From positions 1-64,000 of the forward strand of contig CAJXUY010000015.1 of assembly GCA_913060665.1 (NCBI GenBank): a DNA stretch of 64,000 nucleotides. Reading direction: 5' to 3'. Positions within the stretch are counted from its first letter, which is position 1. Each line of letters starts with the position of its first letter. A program made the translations under genes and the position numbers. Shown piece after piece: positions 47,569 through 56,204 of the stretch. Below the pieces are notes generated by a model that worked only from the letters and a program-made list of their open reading frames with translations, was not told the origin of the DNA and ran no database searches. The stretch comes from an uncultured Oleiphilaceae bacterium (GTDB taxonomy: Bacteria > Pseudomonadota > Gammaproteobacteria > Pseudomonadales > Oleiphilaceae).

Positions 47569-49890
47569 TTAAGCGGTAACGCCCTCAATTACTACCGCCA
47601 CATGCTTGTGGTAAGGCGTTTTTGCGATAGGATCACAATGCTCTGTTGACGTTAACTCGTTAACCGAAGGGCCATTCTGTGATAACTCACCCTGATTATT
47701 CGAATACAGCATTCCATAGCCATGTGGCAGCGTGACCATACCCGGCTGAACTGAGTCATCTTCCATCAACAACACTTTGATCTTACCTGTCTTAGAGCGG
47801 CAAACCGCAGAATCTTTATCCTTTAGGCCCAGCTTGATAAGGTCTTCTGAGTGAATTCTCATCGCGCCCTCTTTATCCGTTTTACGCCAATCAGGGGTTC
47901 GGAAAATCTGATTAGCGTTATACGAGCGGCGCTCACCCGCCATTAAGACAAACGGATATTCCTGCTCACCACCATTCTCGTCCTCCAAAATAGCCTCATC
48001 TGCCAAGGCGTTAAGCGCAGTAAACATCTCCTCGATACCTAATGCCACCTTCCTGTCTGCGGTCTTCATTAGCGCCCAGGTATCACTGTAATCAAAGGTC
48101 GCGAGTGCTACCGGAAGGTCAGACGTCAAAATACGTTTAAACAGTGCATCCCCCTGCTGATAGCCTTTACCCGGCGTACCCGCATTGGCCACTTGCCGAC
48201 TAAACTTAGCAGCATAAAACTGGCAAACACCCCAAAGAGTGGCCGCTGAAGCCATATTTTCTGGCAATGCTTTACCTAATGTTGCGTATAAAATTACCGG
48301 TAGATATGGCATCCATTTAGGGTTAGTTTTAAGCGCTGCAGCGAGTGCTAGCGGAAATAACCGCCCCGCAGGGAGCTTTCTATCAAGCTTCGCAATGCCC
48401 TCCAGTTTTGGAAAGCGATCAGGTATTGCGCCCATCGCGACTAACAACCGCCTATAGATTTCTGGCTCAGGTAATGTGTCACCTTGAGGCGCTACAACCG
48501 GTTTACGCAGGTGAAAGTATGAGGTAGGAAAGCCAAAGGTAAAAAACGTACACTCTGTTTTTTCAAACTGAGACGATGCGGGTAAAACATAGTCTGCGAG
48601 CCTTGCCGTTTCGGTGAAGGCCACATCGATAACGACCGATAGCTCAAGTTTTTTAAATGCCTTTCTGTAGGCGTCAGTATCAGCACCCGATAACGCAGGA
48701 TTAGCACTATCCACCACTAATGCCCTTAAACGCTCCGGGTGATCAGTGTTAATCTCTTGAGGTAGAATGTTAGGAGGAAACAATTTACTAATACCCTGCA
48801 TACCCGTGACGCGCGTCACTGGCCCACCCTCTTCAGGTTCTTTTGAGTGTCCGATGATAGGCGCAAACTGCGCAATTAGATGGTTTCCGCCCTGCTTGTT
48901 AAAGTTACCGGTAATCAAAAATAGCAGTTTTTCGAGATAAGAGTTAAGCGTGCTATGAAGACTTTGCTGAATACCCAGGTCGGCTCTGACTGTTGCTGTT
49001 TTGGCTTTAGCAAAACCGGTTGCTACACCACTCACAACCTCATAATCAAGGCCCGCTATCGCTATATACTGATCAACGGGCACCTTAAGAAACTGCTCTT
49101 TAATGGCGGCAATCCCATTGGTGTGTTGTTCTATAAACGCCTGATCTTCTAGACCTTCCTGAAGGATGATGGCGATCATGGCTGACAACAAAAATGCATC
49201 TTTACCCGGTTTGACCGCAAGATGAACATCAGCCATTTGGGCCGATTCAGTTAAACGAGGGTCTATTACCACCATAGTACGGTTAGGGTCTTTCTTATAC
49301 GCTTTTAATAAATCGCGGGTTTTAGGTATACCATGAGCATCCCAAGGGTTAGCCCCTAATACGATCGCGTAATCCGCATGTTCCATTCCTTCAACAGCAA
49401 AACAGTTCTGCCGCCCAAATAGCTTTCCATTCACCCAAAAATCACCGGTCTTCTCTTGGGCCAACGCCGTGTAAATATAAGGAGTACCGAGGGCCGCATT
49501 AAGTGCAGAACTATAGGTTCCTCCAAGGTGGTTACCCTGCCCCCCACCACCATAGTAGGCAAAAGAATGTCCGCCATGAGCCTCACGAATTGCGACCATT
49601 TTAGCGGCAATTTCATTAATCGCAGTATCCCACTCGACCTCTTCAAAACGTCCATCAACGGTTTTACGCAACGGTTTAGTCAAACGTTCTCTATGATTTT
49701 GATAATGATCTAAACGCGCCGCTTTTTGACAGATATACCCTTCAGATGAAGCGGCTTTTTTATCTCCTCTTATTTTTTTAAAATGCTGACCATCAACCTG
49801 AATCTCAATTGCGCATCCGATACTGCATAGCATACAAGCCGTTGATTTCCACTCTTCGCTTATCGCTTCAGCCTTTTGAGTTGAGCTCAT
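47569..49890 (-). CDS. Molybdopterin-dependent oxidoreductase, formate-dehydrogenase-like
   Basis: A 773-residue cytosolic member of the DMSO-reductase superfamily. Four Cys bind an N-terminal [4Fe-4S] cluster (residues 19, 22, 26 and 54: CMLCSIGC and YICQ). Then DTAINEIAAKMV, GANPWDAHGIPKTR and VIDPRLTESAQMADVHLAVKPG give the cofactor folds, and a C-terminal molydopterin dinucleotide-binding domain (MRIHSEDLIKLG, HGYG) closes it. There is no twin-arginine signal and no partner subunit, so the electron acceptor is unknown. Substrate unassigned. It is divergent from an HxlR regulator with strong operators. Confidence 0.88.
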   Translation of the reverse strand: MSSTQKAEAISEEWKSTACMLCSIGCAIEIQVDGQHFKKIRGDKKAASSEGYICQKAARLDHYQNHRERLTKPLRKTVDGRFEEVEWDTAINEIAAKMVAIREAHGGHSFAYYGGGGQGNHLGGTYSSALNAALGTPYIYTALAQEKTGDFWVNGKLFGRQNCFAVEGMEHADYAIVLGANPWDAHGIPKTRDLLKAYKKDPNRTMVVIDPRLTESAQMADVHLAVKPGKDAFLLSAMIAIILQEGLEDQAFIEQHTNGIAAIKEQFLKVPVDQYIAIAGLDYEVVSGVATGFAKAKTATVRADLGIQQSLHSTLNSYLEKLLFLITGNFNKQGGNHLIAQFAPIIGHSKEPEEGGPVTRVTGMQGISKLFPPNILPQEINTDHPERLRALVVDSANPALSGADTDAYRKAFKKLELSVVIDVAFTETARLADYVLPASSQFEKTECTFFTFGFPTSYFHLRKPVVAPQGDTLPEPEIYRRLLVAMGAIPDRFPKLEGIAKLDRKLPAGRLFPLALAAALKTNPKWMPYLPVILYATLGKALPENMASAATLWGVCQFYAAKFSRQVANAGTPGKGYQQGDALFKRILTSDLPVALATFDYSDTWALMKTADRKVALGIEEMFTALNALADEAILEDENGGEQEYPFVLMAGERRSYNANQIFRTPDWRKTDKEGAMRIHSEDLIKLGLKDKDSAVCRSKTGKIKVLLMEDDSVQPGMVTLPHGYGMLYSNNQGELSQNGPSVNELTSTEHCDPIAKTPYHKHVAVVIEGVTA

Positions 49891-49918
49891 TTGACAGTCC
49901 TCTTTTCAATATTTAGTT

Positions 49919-49966
49919 AGTTCTATTTTGGAACTTAGCTTAATAGTAAGTTCCAAAATAGAACTT
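49919..49966. promoter_or_regulatory. Paired HxlR-type operators
   Basis: Two mirror-image copies of AGTTCTATTTTGGAACTT (49919-49936 and, inverted, 49948-49965) are separated by 11 bases. Each copy is itself a palindrome AGTTC-N7/8-GAACT, so two dimer sites lie 29 bases apart centre to centre. They sit between the oxidoreductase and HxlR genes and probably control both. Confidence 0.78.
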
Positions 49967-50051
49967 GTAAAGCTATAATCACACCCAGAATTTAATTTAA
50001 AAAAGCACACCTTATGATTTTACGCCACTCAAAACAGGCATTCGACGCAAG

Positions 50052-50531
50052 ATGAAATGGGACGATATTCAAGAAATGCCTTGCTCCGTAGCACGTGCAC
50101 TATCCATTGTAGGAGATCGCTGGACACTACTTATTCTTCGCGACTGCTTTATGGGGACAAAACGATTCGATAAATTCCAAAAACAGATAGGCCTTAGCAG
50201 ACACCGTCTAACAGACCGCTTGAATAAACTGGTCGACTATGAAATTTTGAGAAAGGCACCCTATCAAGAGAAGCCAGTACGCCATGAGTATCGTCTGACT
50301 CGAAAAGGCGTTGAGCTATATCCGGTACTGATGACTTTGGCAAAATGGGGGGACAACTGGATGGCTGGCGAAGACGGCCCACCCATTGAGTATTTTCATA
50401 CCACCTGTGGACACAAAACCTCCGTTGAACTTTGCTGTTCAGAATGCGGGGAAGAAATTAACCCAAAAGAGATGATTCCCAAGATGGGCCCCGGATTAAG
50501 AGCCTTATCAGAAAAAGCACGACCTAAATAA
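50052..50531 (+). CDS. HxlR-family transcriptional regulator
   Basis: A 159-residue winged-helix regulator: PCSVARALSIVGDRWTLLIL, FDKFQKQIGLSRHRLTDRLN (recognition region) and YRLTRKGVELYPVLM. An extra C-terminal Cys-rich segment, TCGHKTSVELCCSECGEEI, looks like a zinc ribbon. The N-terminal Cys (MPCSV) is at the position used as a redox or aldehyde sensor in some HxlR proteins. It is divergent from the molybdopterin enzyme and likely its repressor. A 13-codon frame from 50014 ends in an ATGA overlap with this start. Confidence 0.9.
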   Translation: MKWDDIQEMPCSVARALSIVGDRWTLLILRDCFMGTKRFDKFQKQIGLSRHRLTDRLNKLVDYEILRKAPYQEKPVRHEYRLTRKGVELYPVLMTLAKWGDNWMAGEDGPPIEYFHTTCGHKTSVELCCSECGEEINPKEMIPKMGPGLRALSEKARPK

Positions 50532-50549
50532 CAACCACCCCTAGCACAG

Positions 50550-51389
50550 TTACTCTTCCGTCAACTGCTCAAGAATCGTGCTGCCAGCCCCCCCTTCACT
50601 CAGTAGTTTATCTAATACTGGCAACACCATTTCCATATCAGCTCTAAGCGTATAAGGAGGGTTCACAACAATCATGCCACTTCCAGTCATTCCTCGCTCG
50701 ACATCAGGCAAAACACAATGTTCTATGCGCAACATATTGCGAACGCCTGCGCTAGCCATCTGGCCAATAAATTGTTCAGTCGCCTTACGCTCTAACACCG
50801 GATACCAGATCGCAAATATTCCCGACGAAAAGCGTTTATAGGCCTGCTGTAATGCAATTACTATCGTTTTATAGTCTTCTTTAACTTCATATGAAGGGTC
50901 TATTAAGACTAAACCCCTCTTTTCCGCTGGCGGTAGCAACGCTTTTAACCCCTGCCATGCATCTTGTTGATAAACATTTATTTTTTTTGATTTTCCCACC
51001 AGCTCTTTTAAGTGCGTATAATCAACAGGATGTAACTCAGTCAGCTGGACTCGATCTGTAGGACGCCTAGCCGATAACATAATTTGTGGCGAACCTGGGT
51101 ACCCATTCAGTCGTCCAGTCGGGTTTAGAGAGCCAATCAAGTCAACATAGTGATCAATGACGCCAACGCCTGTACGGCGACCAAATAATTTACCAATACC
51201 GCCTAGATACTCACCATTCTTCTGCATCTCTGCAGAGGCTATCGTGTAGCCACCCGCCCCACTATGGGTATCGTGATAACAAAAGGGTTTATCCTTTCGT
51301 TTCAGGTATTCAATAATAGCTAACTGAGTGCAGTGCTTAAGCACATCTGCAAAATTGCCTGCGTGATAACTATGTCGATAACTTAGCAT
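50550..51389 (-). CDS. rlmJ: 23S rRNA (adenine-2030-N6)-methyltransferase RlmJ
   Basis: A 279-residue SAM enzyme. It opens MLSYRHSYHAGNFADVLKH, diagnostic for RlmJ, then DTHSGAGGY (motif I) and the catalytic LIDPSYEVKEDY (DPPY-like, here DPSY). It methylates A2030 of 23S rRNA; the E. coli gene supports DNA use as a nutrient in some conditions. Single gene. Confidence 0.94.
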   Translation of the reverse strand: MLSYRHSYHAGNFADVLKHCTQLAIIEYLKRKDKPFCYHDTHSGAGGYTIASAEMQKNGEYLGGIGKLFGRRTGVGVIDHYVDLIGSLNPTGRLNGYPGSPQIMLSARRPTDRVQLTELHPVDYTHLKELVGKSKKINVYQQDAWQGLKALLPPAEKRGLVLIDPSYEVKEDYKTIVIALQQAYKRFSSGIFAIWYPVLERKATEQFIGQMASAGVRNMLRIEHCVLPDVERGMTGSGMIVVNPPYTLRADMEMVLPVLDKLLSEGGAGSTILEQLTEE

Positions 51390-51668
51390 ACCGATCCGAG
51401 CCTATAATGGTGATAGATACCCGCGACAATGCCCTCAATACCGCTTAAAATCAATAAAAAACCCTACTACATAGGCACTTAATAAGCACTATCACCACAA
51501 AAGCAGCATCATTGAAACCTTATTGATCGAACAAGCGTAGTATTTTTAAACACTTAACAACAGGGTGTCGGTATTTTTTACAGTCGATATCTAACAATTC
51601 GTCAGCTAACTCTAAAACCCTACCAATCGACCTAATACCATTATGTAAAGACTAGTTTTTTATAAAGC

Positions 51669-51690
51669 TGGCTCAATAAGTGCTTATAAT
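51669..51690 (+). promoter_or_regulatory. Sigma-54-like promoter of the PEP-CTERM gene
   Basis: TGGCTCAATAAGTGC (51669-51683) has the -24 GG and -12 GC with exact ten-base spacing. A TATAAT at 51685-51690 overlaps, so a sigma-70 extended -10 reading is also possible. The coding start is 38 bases farther. Otherwise the 51390-51727 gap shows nothing clear. Confidence 0.5.
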
Positions 51691-51727
51691 GCAGAATACT
51701 AATTACAAATCAAAAGGTGCAACGGGG

Positions 51728-52471
51728 ATGAACTCCAAACAACTTATAGCAGGAATATTCACTTTATTAGTCGCTAGCACTGGCCATGCCGGCCCAATAT
51801 CTCTTTGGGGTGACGATGGATGGACTCAGTTTGCTGACGACGAAGGTGTTAAAAACGGTGGATATGTTGACCCAGGTTATGGCGGACAGGATTTCGATGC
51901 AGAATACCTTTTTTATAAATTAGAAGGGACTGTTCTATCGATCGGCATTCAAGCGGGTTTTGACCTCCTTGATGGAAAAGTTCGCTACAAGCACAAACGC
52001 TATTATGCAGGTGACTTAGCGCTATCGTTTGATAACGATGCATCTAACTACGAGTATGCCGTTGACTTTGGTCTTTTGACTAAAGATTACTATGGCAGCG
52101 ATAAAGTAGAAGCAGATGGTAACGGTGACGGTATCGACGCTGCAGGCTTATACAGTGTATCAAGCTGGAACAATGATATTATTTATAGCGCTTCTGCGCC
52201 TTTCGCAATGGATGGCGGTACATTCATCAAAGGGCTTGAGTCCAATACAGCCGGTAAAGATGGCGTAAGCTATTTCAGAACCGTTTCTTTCGACGTAGCA
52301 AGCCTTGGATTCGGTAGCCAGCTTGAACTGGATGCTCACTGGACCATGTCTTGCGGTAATGATGTATTAGAAGGCCATGTATCTGCAGAAGTACCAGAGC
52401 CTAGCACTATTCCAATGCTTGGTTTAGGCGTTTTAGCACTTGCAGCGTTACGTAGAAAGAAAAACGTATAA
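51728..52471 (+). CDS. PEP-CTERM sorting-domain exported protein
   Basis: A 247-residue exported protein: signal peptide ending near GHAG, a beta-rich middle with Asp- and Gly-rich segments (ADGNGDGIDAAG, FDNDASNYEY) and a C-terminal tripartite sorting tail VPEPSTIPMLGLGVLALAAL followed by RRKKNV. The tail is cut by exosortase at the PEP motif in Gram-negative EPS producers. The middle domain (YLFYKLEGTVLSIGIQAGFD) is shared with other PEP-CTERM proteins but has no known function. ATG 51728 has AAGGTG eight bases upstream. No exosortase gene lies here. Confidence 0.93.
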   Translation: MNSKQLIAGIFTLLVASTGHAGPISLWGDDGWTQFADDEGVKNGGYVDPGYGGQDFDAEYLFYKLEGTVLSIGIQAGFDLLDGKVRYKHKRYYAGDLALSFDNDASNYEYAVDFGLLTKDYYGSDKVEADGNGDGIDAAGLYSVSSWNNDIIYSASAPFAMDGGTFIKGLESNTAGKDGVSYFRTVSFDVASLGFGSQLELDAHWTMSCGNDVLEGHVSAEVPEPSTIPMLGLGVLALAALRRKKNV

Positions 52472-52496
52472 CGGCCAAAGCCTTCCGCACATAATA

Positions 52497-52522
52497 ACGG
52501 CGCTTTCTGCGCCGTTTTTTTT
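52497..52522 (+). terminator. Rho-independent terminator of the PEP-CTERM gene
   Basis: Perfect arms ACGGCGC and GCGCCGT around TTTCT followed by seven more T. Starts 25 bases after the stop codon. Confidence 0.9.
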
Positions 52523-52550
52523 AAATTCCCGTAAGTCTTTCACGTCATCA

Positions 52551-52934
52551 CTATTTTTTGTAAAGCGCTTCCTGTCCATAGCGAAGCTCTAAGCCTTGTC
52601 TTTCAATTTTCTTCAGGCCTTTTACGATAAGCCCATAAGAATGATCAATCATCCGCTCTATTTCACCGGCCGGAATAGAGCCATCCAAAATGACAGTATT
52701 CCAGTGTTTTTTGTTCATATGGTAGCCGGGAATAACCGCATCAAATATATCACGCAACGCCAATGCCTCATCAGGGTCGCACTTTACATTTAACTGCCCT
52801 ACTCCCTCTTTCATACCCAAAATAGCAAACACTTTATTTCGAACTTTAAACACCGGAATACCCTCACCAAAAGGTTCGCTCTCCTCGGCTTCGGGCTTGC
52901 TTAAAAGATATTGTTTCGATGCTTCACAATCCAT
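52551..52934 (-). CDS. MmcQ/YjbR-family protein
   Basis: A 127-residue protein. SKPEAEESEPFGEGIPVFKV, FAILG and LNVKCDPDEALALRD, then GYHMNKKHWNTVIL mark the MmcQ/YjbR (CyaY-like fold) family, annotated as DNA-binding but without a firm role. Single gene on the minus strand between the PEP-CTERM and CBS genes. Confidence 0.88.
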   Translation of the reverse strand: MDCEASKQYLLSKPEAEESEPFGEGIPVFKVRNKVFAILGMKEGVGQLNVKCDPDEALALRDIFDAVIPGYHMNKKHWNTVILDGSIPAGEIERMIDHSYGLIVKGLKKIERQGLELRYGQEALYKK

Positions 52935-53005
52935 AACTCCAACCTGAATAAACTAATTATCATCATCGTGTTCGTAGCACTTTAGGCATAGTGTCGATAT
53001 CAAAA

Positions 53006-53025
53006 AAGGGCGCTAATGCGCCCTT
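53006..53025 (-). terminator. Rho-independent terminator of the CBS gene
   Basis: Arms AAGGGCGC and GCGCCCTT around TAAT; minus-strand reading gives a T run after the stem, 20 bases past the CBS stop codon. Confidence 0.85.
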
Positions 53026-53044
53026 ATTGAAGATAGCGGATTAC

Positions 53045-53491
53045 CTAAAACTCTTCAACCGGGGTAGATGATTCCAGCTGTTCTAAAAGATGTACCGCTA
53101 CGCCAACAAAATCTGTATCGGTAATAATGCCTTTCAGTTCACCGTCCGTCACCACGGGCAAGCAACCGTGTTTATACTTTCTGAGCAGCATAGCGGCTGA
53201 ACGCAGACTGTCCCGCTCATCTATCGTTTTAACCTGGCAGGTCATTATCTTTTCAATTTTATGCTGTTTTTCCAATTCAATACGGGCGTCATTGCTAGTC
53301 GCATATAAGGTAGATTCCGATGCACTAAGGAGATCTCGCTGAGTGATTAGCCCTACCAGTTTATTAGTGTCATCAACAACCGGAATGTGGCGAATATCCT
53401 GTTCACTCATCAACATTCGCGCATCATACACACTATTTTCAGGCGTTAACGTAAACACGTTGGCGGTCATAATTTCATCGACACTTATCAT
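53045..53491 (-). CDS. CBS-pair domain protein
   Basis: A 148-residue protein made of two CBS domains: IMTANVFTLTPENSVYDARM with DIRHIPVVDDTNKLVGLITQ, and IMTCQVKTIDERDSLRSAAM with HGCLPVVTDGELKGIITD. Such stand-alone modules bind adenosyl nucleotides and regulate partners. No partner gene is adjacent. The 350 bases between this gene and the transporter gene at 53843 hold no clear gene. Confidence 0.9.
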   Translation of the reverse strand: MISVDEIMTANVFTLTPENSVYDARMLMSEQDIRHIPVVDDTNKLVGLITQRDLLSASESTLYATSNDARIELEKQHKIEKIMTCQVKTIDERDSLRSAAMLLRKYKHGCLPVVTDGELKGIITDTDFVGVAVHLLEQLESSTPVEEF

Positions 53492-53842
53492 AGTGGGCGC
53501 TTCCTAGTATTATTGATAGTGATTGCTACAACCTCTAGATAAACAGACATCATCAATTGAAACATTGATACCCGTCAAACTTAAGATGGGCACTAAAAGC
53601 CAGAATACCGCCCGCATACGACTAAAGTCTAATGGGCTTTTACGTCAACTGTGTTTAGCTACATACTGTCACTTTTCTGTAACTTATCGTTGTTAGCTTG
53701 AGATGGAATTTACGAATACGTATGTCGAATTTTCCCGCTGTAGTCCAGATTTAACAACTAGTTTGAACAAAGAATCCGGCAATAGAAATATTACAACCAT
53801 CAGCTTCGACGCTTAAACCATCTAACCAAGATAGGTATTGAA

Positions 53843-54916
53843 ATGAAAGGTCTATTAAATCTCAAATCGCTAGGGTTAATTACCGCAACCGCTACATTTA
53901 TATCTGCGCCGATTCAGGCAGAAACACTAAGGCTACTTACATGGGGCGGATATGCACCTAAAAACGTGATTAGTGACTTCAAAGAAGAGACTGGCATATC
54001 TGTTAAAGTCACCAAATCTAACAACGAAGATATGATATCAAAGCTACGTGCCACCAGAGGTGCCGGTTTTGACCTAGCACAGCCAAGCCAAGACCGTATC
54101 AGCAGTGCACAAGCCGATTTTGATATCTATAAACCTATTGATTTAAGCAAAATTAACGCAGACCAGATCATAGGGTCTATGTTTGAAGCCACTAGAAAAA
54201 GCACCATGCACAACGGTAAAGTGTACGGTATTCCTCACGTTTGGGGTACCAGTGGCCTGATTGTTAATCGTAAAACAGCAGGGCAAGTGGCCGACTATAC
54301 CGACCTATGCGATCCTAAGCTAAACGGGTCGGTGTCTTACCGTTTAAAGCGTCCTACGCTTATTGGGTTTGCGTTCGCGATGGGTGAAGATCCTTTTGCC
54401 GCCTATGAAGATAAAGCCCAGTACCAAGCAATCCTCAATAAAGTCGAAGGAAAACTAATTGAGTGTAAAAGCAACGTTAAAGCCTACTGGAGTGGGGGTG
54501 ATGCATTGCTAAACCTGATGCGTTCTGGTGAAGTAAACGCTGCAATGGCATGGGATGCTGGCGGCTGGAAGCTAAATAAAGATAATAAAGACATCACCTT
54601 CGTCGCACCAAAATCTGGCGCATTGGGCTGGATCGATACCTTTGCCCTGCCACGTAAGAGCAAAGCGGATAGCGCTGCATACAAGTGGATCAACTATGTC
54701 ATGCGCCCGGAAGTAGCGGCTAAAATCACTGAGGCAGCCGGAAACTTTACGGCAGCGAAAGGCAGTGACGACCATGTAAATGAGACGTTGAAAGCTCAGT
54801 TTAAAGAAAGCTTTTCACAAGAAGCTATTGATAACATCCAATGGTACCCACCGGTTCCAGCGGGCTTGGAAGAGATAGAAGGCAAGGTACTTGACCGTGT
54901 AAAAGCGGCTAGCTAG
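53843..54916 (+). CDS. ABC transporter periplasmic binding protein, PotD/PotF type
   Basis: A 357-residue exported protein: signal peptide to PIQAE, then TLRLLTWGGYAPKNVISDF, the PotD-like opening. It contains KVYGIPHVWGTSGLIVNRK and GWIDTFALPRKSKAD, and the ligand-facing Trp of the polyamine receptors in WGGY and YWSGGDALLNLM. Ligands of the family are putrescine, spermidine or related amines. First gene of a four-gene transporter set in front of a gamma-glutamylation operon, which supports an amine substrate. Confidence 0.9.
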   Translation: MKGLLNLKSLGLITATATFISAPIQAETLRLLTWGGYAPKNVISDFKEETGISVKVTKSNNEDMISKLRATRGAGFDLAQPSQDRISSAQADFDIYKPIDLSKINADQIIGSMFEATRKSTMHNGKVYGIPHVWGTSGLIVNRKTAGQVADYTDLCDPKLNGSVSYRLKRPTLIGFAFAMGEDPFAAYEDKAQYQAILNKVEGKLIECKSNVKAYWSGGDALLNLMRSGEVNAAMAWDAGGWKLNKDNKDITFVAPKSGALGWIDTFALPRKSKADSAAYKWINYVMRPEVAAKITEAAGNFTAAKGSDDHVNETLKAQFKESFSQEAIDNIQWYPPVPAGLEEIEGKVLDRVKAAS

Positions 54917-54934
54917 CGCCTGCTTTCAATTACT

Positions 54935-54960
54935 ATCACCCTCGTGAGTGCGAGGGTGAT
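54935..54960 (+). promoter_or_regulatory. Intercistronic hairpin in the ABC operon
   Basis: Perfect ten-base arms ATCACCCTCG and CGAGGGTGAT around TGAGTG lie 19 bases after the binding-protein stop, without a T run. Such hairpins often protect the message of a highly expressed binding protein and partly terminate before the ATPase gene. Confidence 0.6.
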
Positions 54961-55012
54961 TAACCCCAGTCACCTTAACACAACCAATAAACTACCACTG
55001 GAACCACTATTA

Positions 55013-56191
55013 ATGTCGACTGATGATCATAGCAACCCACTCTCATTCGACTTAGAGTGTCACAATATCAACAAGGCCTTTGGAGATTTCATTGCTGTAG
55101 ATGATGTGTCGTTTAAGATACCTCAAGGCTCATTTTTCTCTATTCTGGGCCCTTCTGGTTGCGGTAAAACAACATTACTCCGAATGCTGGCGGGATTTCA
55201 GCATCCCAACTCAGGTGATATTTTCATCAAAGGTCAATCGGTACTGCACACCCCGCCCAATAAACGCCCTGTGAATATGGTATTTCAACACTTGGCGCTT
55301 TTTCCTACCATGACCGTGGCCGAAAATATTGCTTATGGCCTCAAACGTAGAGGCATCAGCAAAACTGAGCAGCAAGCGTTGATTAAAGATGTGCTTGAGC
55401 GAATAGATTTACCCGACGCTGGTAACAAGCGCATCGACCAGTTATCGGGAGGGCAAAAGCAACGAATTGCCATTGCCCGCTGCCTGGTATTAAAACCCGA
55501 TGTTCTGCTATTAGATGAGCCCTTAGGCGCGCTAGACTTAAAGCTTCGCGAGCAAATGAAGATAGAACTAAAGCATCTGCAGCAAGTGTTCGGCACTACG
55601 TTTGTTTATATTACTCACGACCAATCAGAAGCACTGGTAATGAGTGATCAGGTCGCCATCATGAATAATGGCCGCTTTGAACAAGTCGGAACACCTCAAG
55701 AACTTTACTACCAGCCTAAAACCCCTTTTGTGGCAAGTTTTGTCGGTGATAGCAACCGCTGGCAAGGTAAAGTCAGTACAGCCTCTGGAGATTTACTATC
55801 ACTGACCACTGAGAACGGGCTCAAACTCAGCGGCCTGCCGGCTTCATCTGAACCGTTTAAAGAGAATGATACGGTTATCGCCTATATACGACCCGAAGCC
55901 ATATCGATCATACCTGTTACAGAGAACCTATCGACGGTTTCAGCAATCGACAACACTGACGATATTAACCAGTGCCATGGGCGTATCGTCAATATACTAT
56001 TTGACGGTGCCAGGAGTCAGGTTTTGGTCGACACCCGCTGCGGTGAACCCATGCATGTTTCGTTACCCCAGACAGGTCATCATACCAGTTTATCTAAAGG
56101 CGATAACGTAACGCTTCAGTGGAACAAGAAACAATGCCTGTGCTTTCGCCCGGCTGAGAGCAATACCTCCCCTCATCAGAATTTGACCTAA
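55013..56191 (+). CDS. ABC transporter ATP-binding protein, PotA/PotG type
   Basis: A 392-residue ATPase: GPSGCGKTTLLRMLAG (Walker A), QLSGGQKQRIAIARCLV (signature), PDVLLLDEPLGALD (Walker B), YITHDQSEALVMSD (switch His), then a C-terminal TOBE domain (VIAYIRPEAISI). ATG 55013 (MSTDDHSN) is chosen; the frame upstream to 54944 lies in the intercistronic hairpin. It energises the permeases that follow. Confidence 0.92.
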   Translation: MSTDDHSNPLSFDLECHNINKAFGDFIAVDDVSFKIPQGSFFSILGPSGCGKTTLLRMLAGFQHPNSGDIFIKGQSVLHTPPNKRPVNMVFQHLALFPTMTVAENIAYGLKRRGISKTEQQALIKDVLERIDLPDAGNKRIDQLSGGQKQRIAIARCLVLKPDVLLLDEPLGALDLKLREQMKIELKHLQQVFGTTFVYITHDQSEALVMSDQVAIMNNGRFEQVGTPQELYYQPKTPFVASFVGDSNRWQGKVSTASGDLLSLTTENGLKLSGLPASSEPFKENDTVIAYIRPEAISIIPVTENLSTVSAIDNTDDINQCHGRIVNILFDGARSQVLVDTRCGEPMHVSLPQTGHHTSLSKGDNVTLQWNKKQCLCFRPAESNTSPHQNLT

Positions 56192-56204
56192 GAGAGCAAC
56201 GCTC

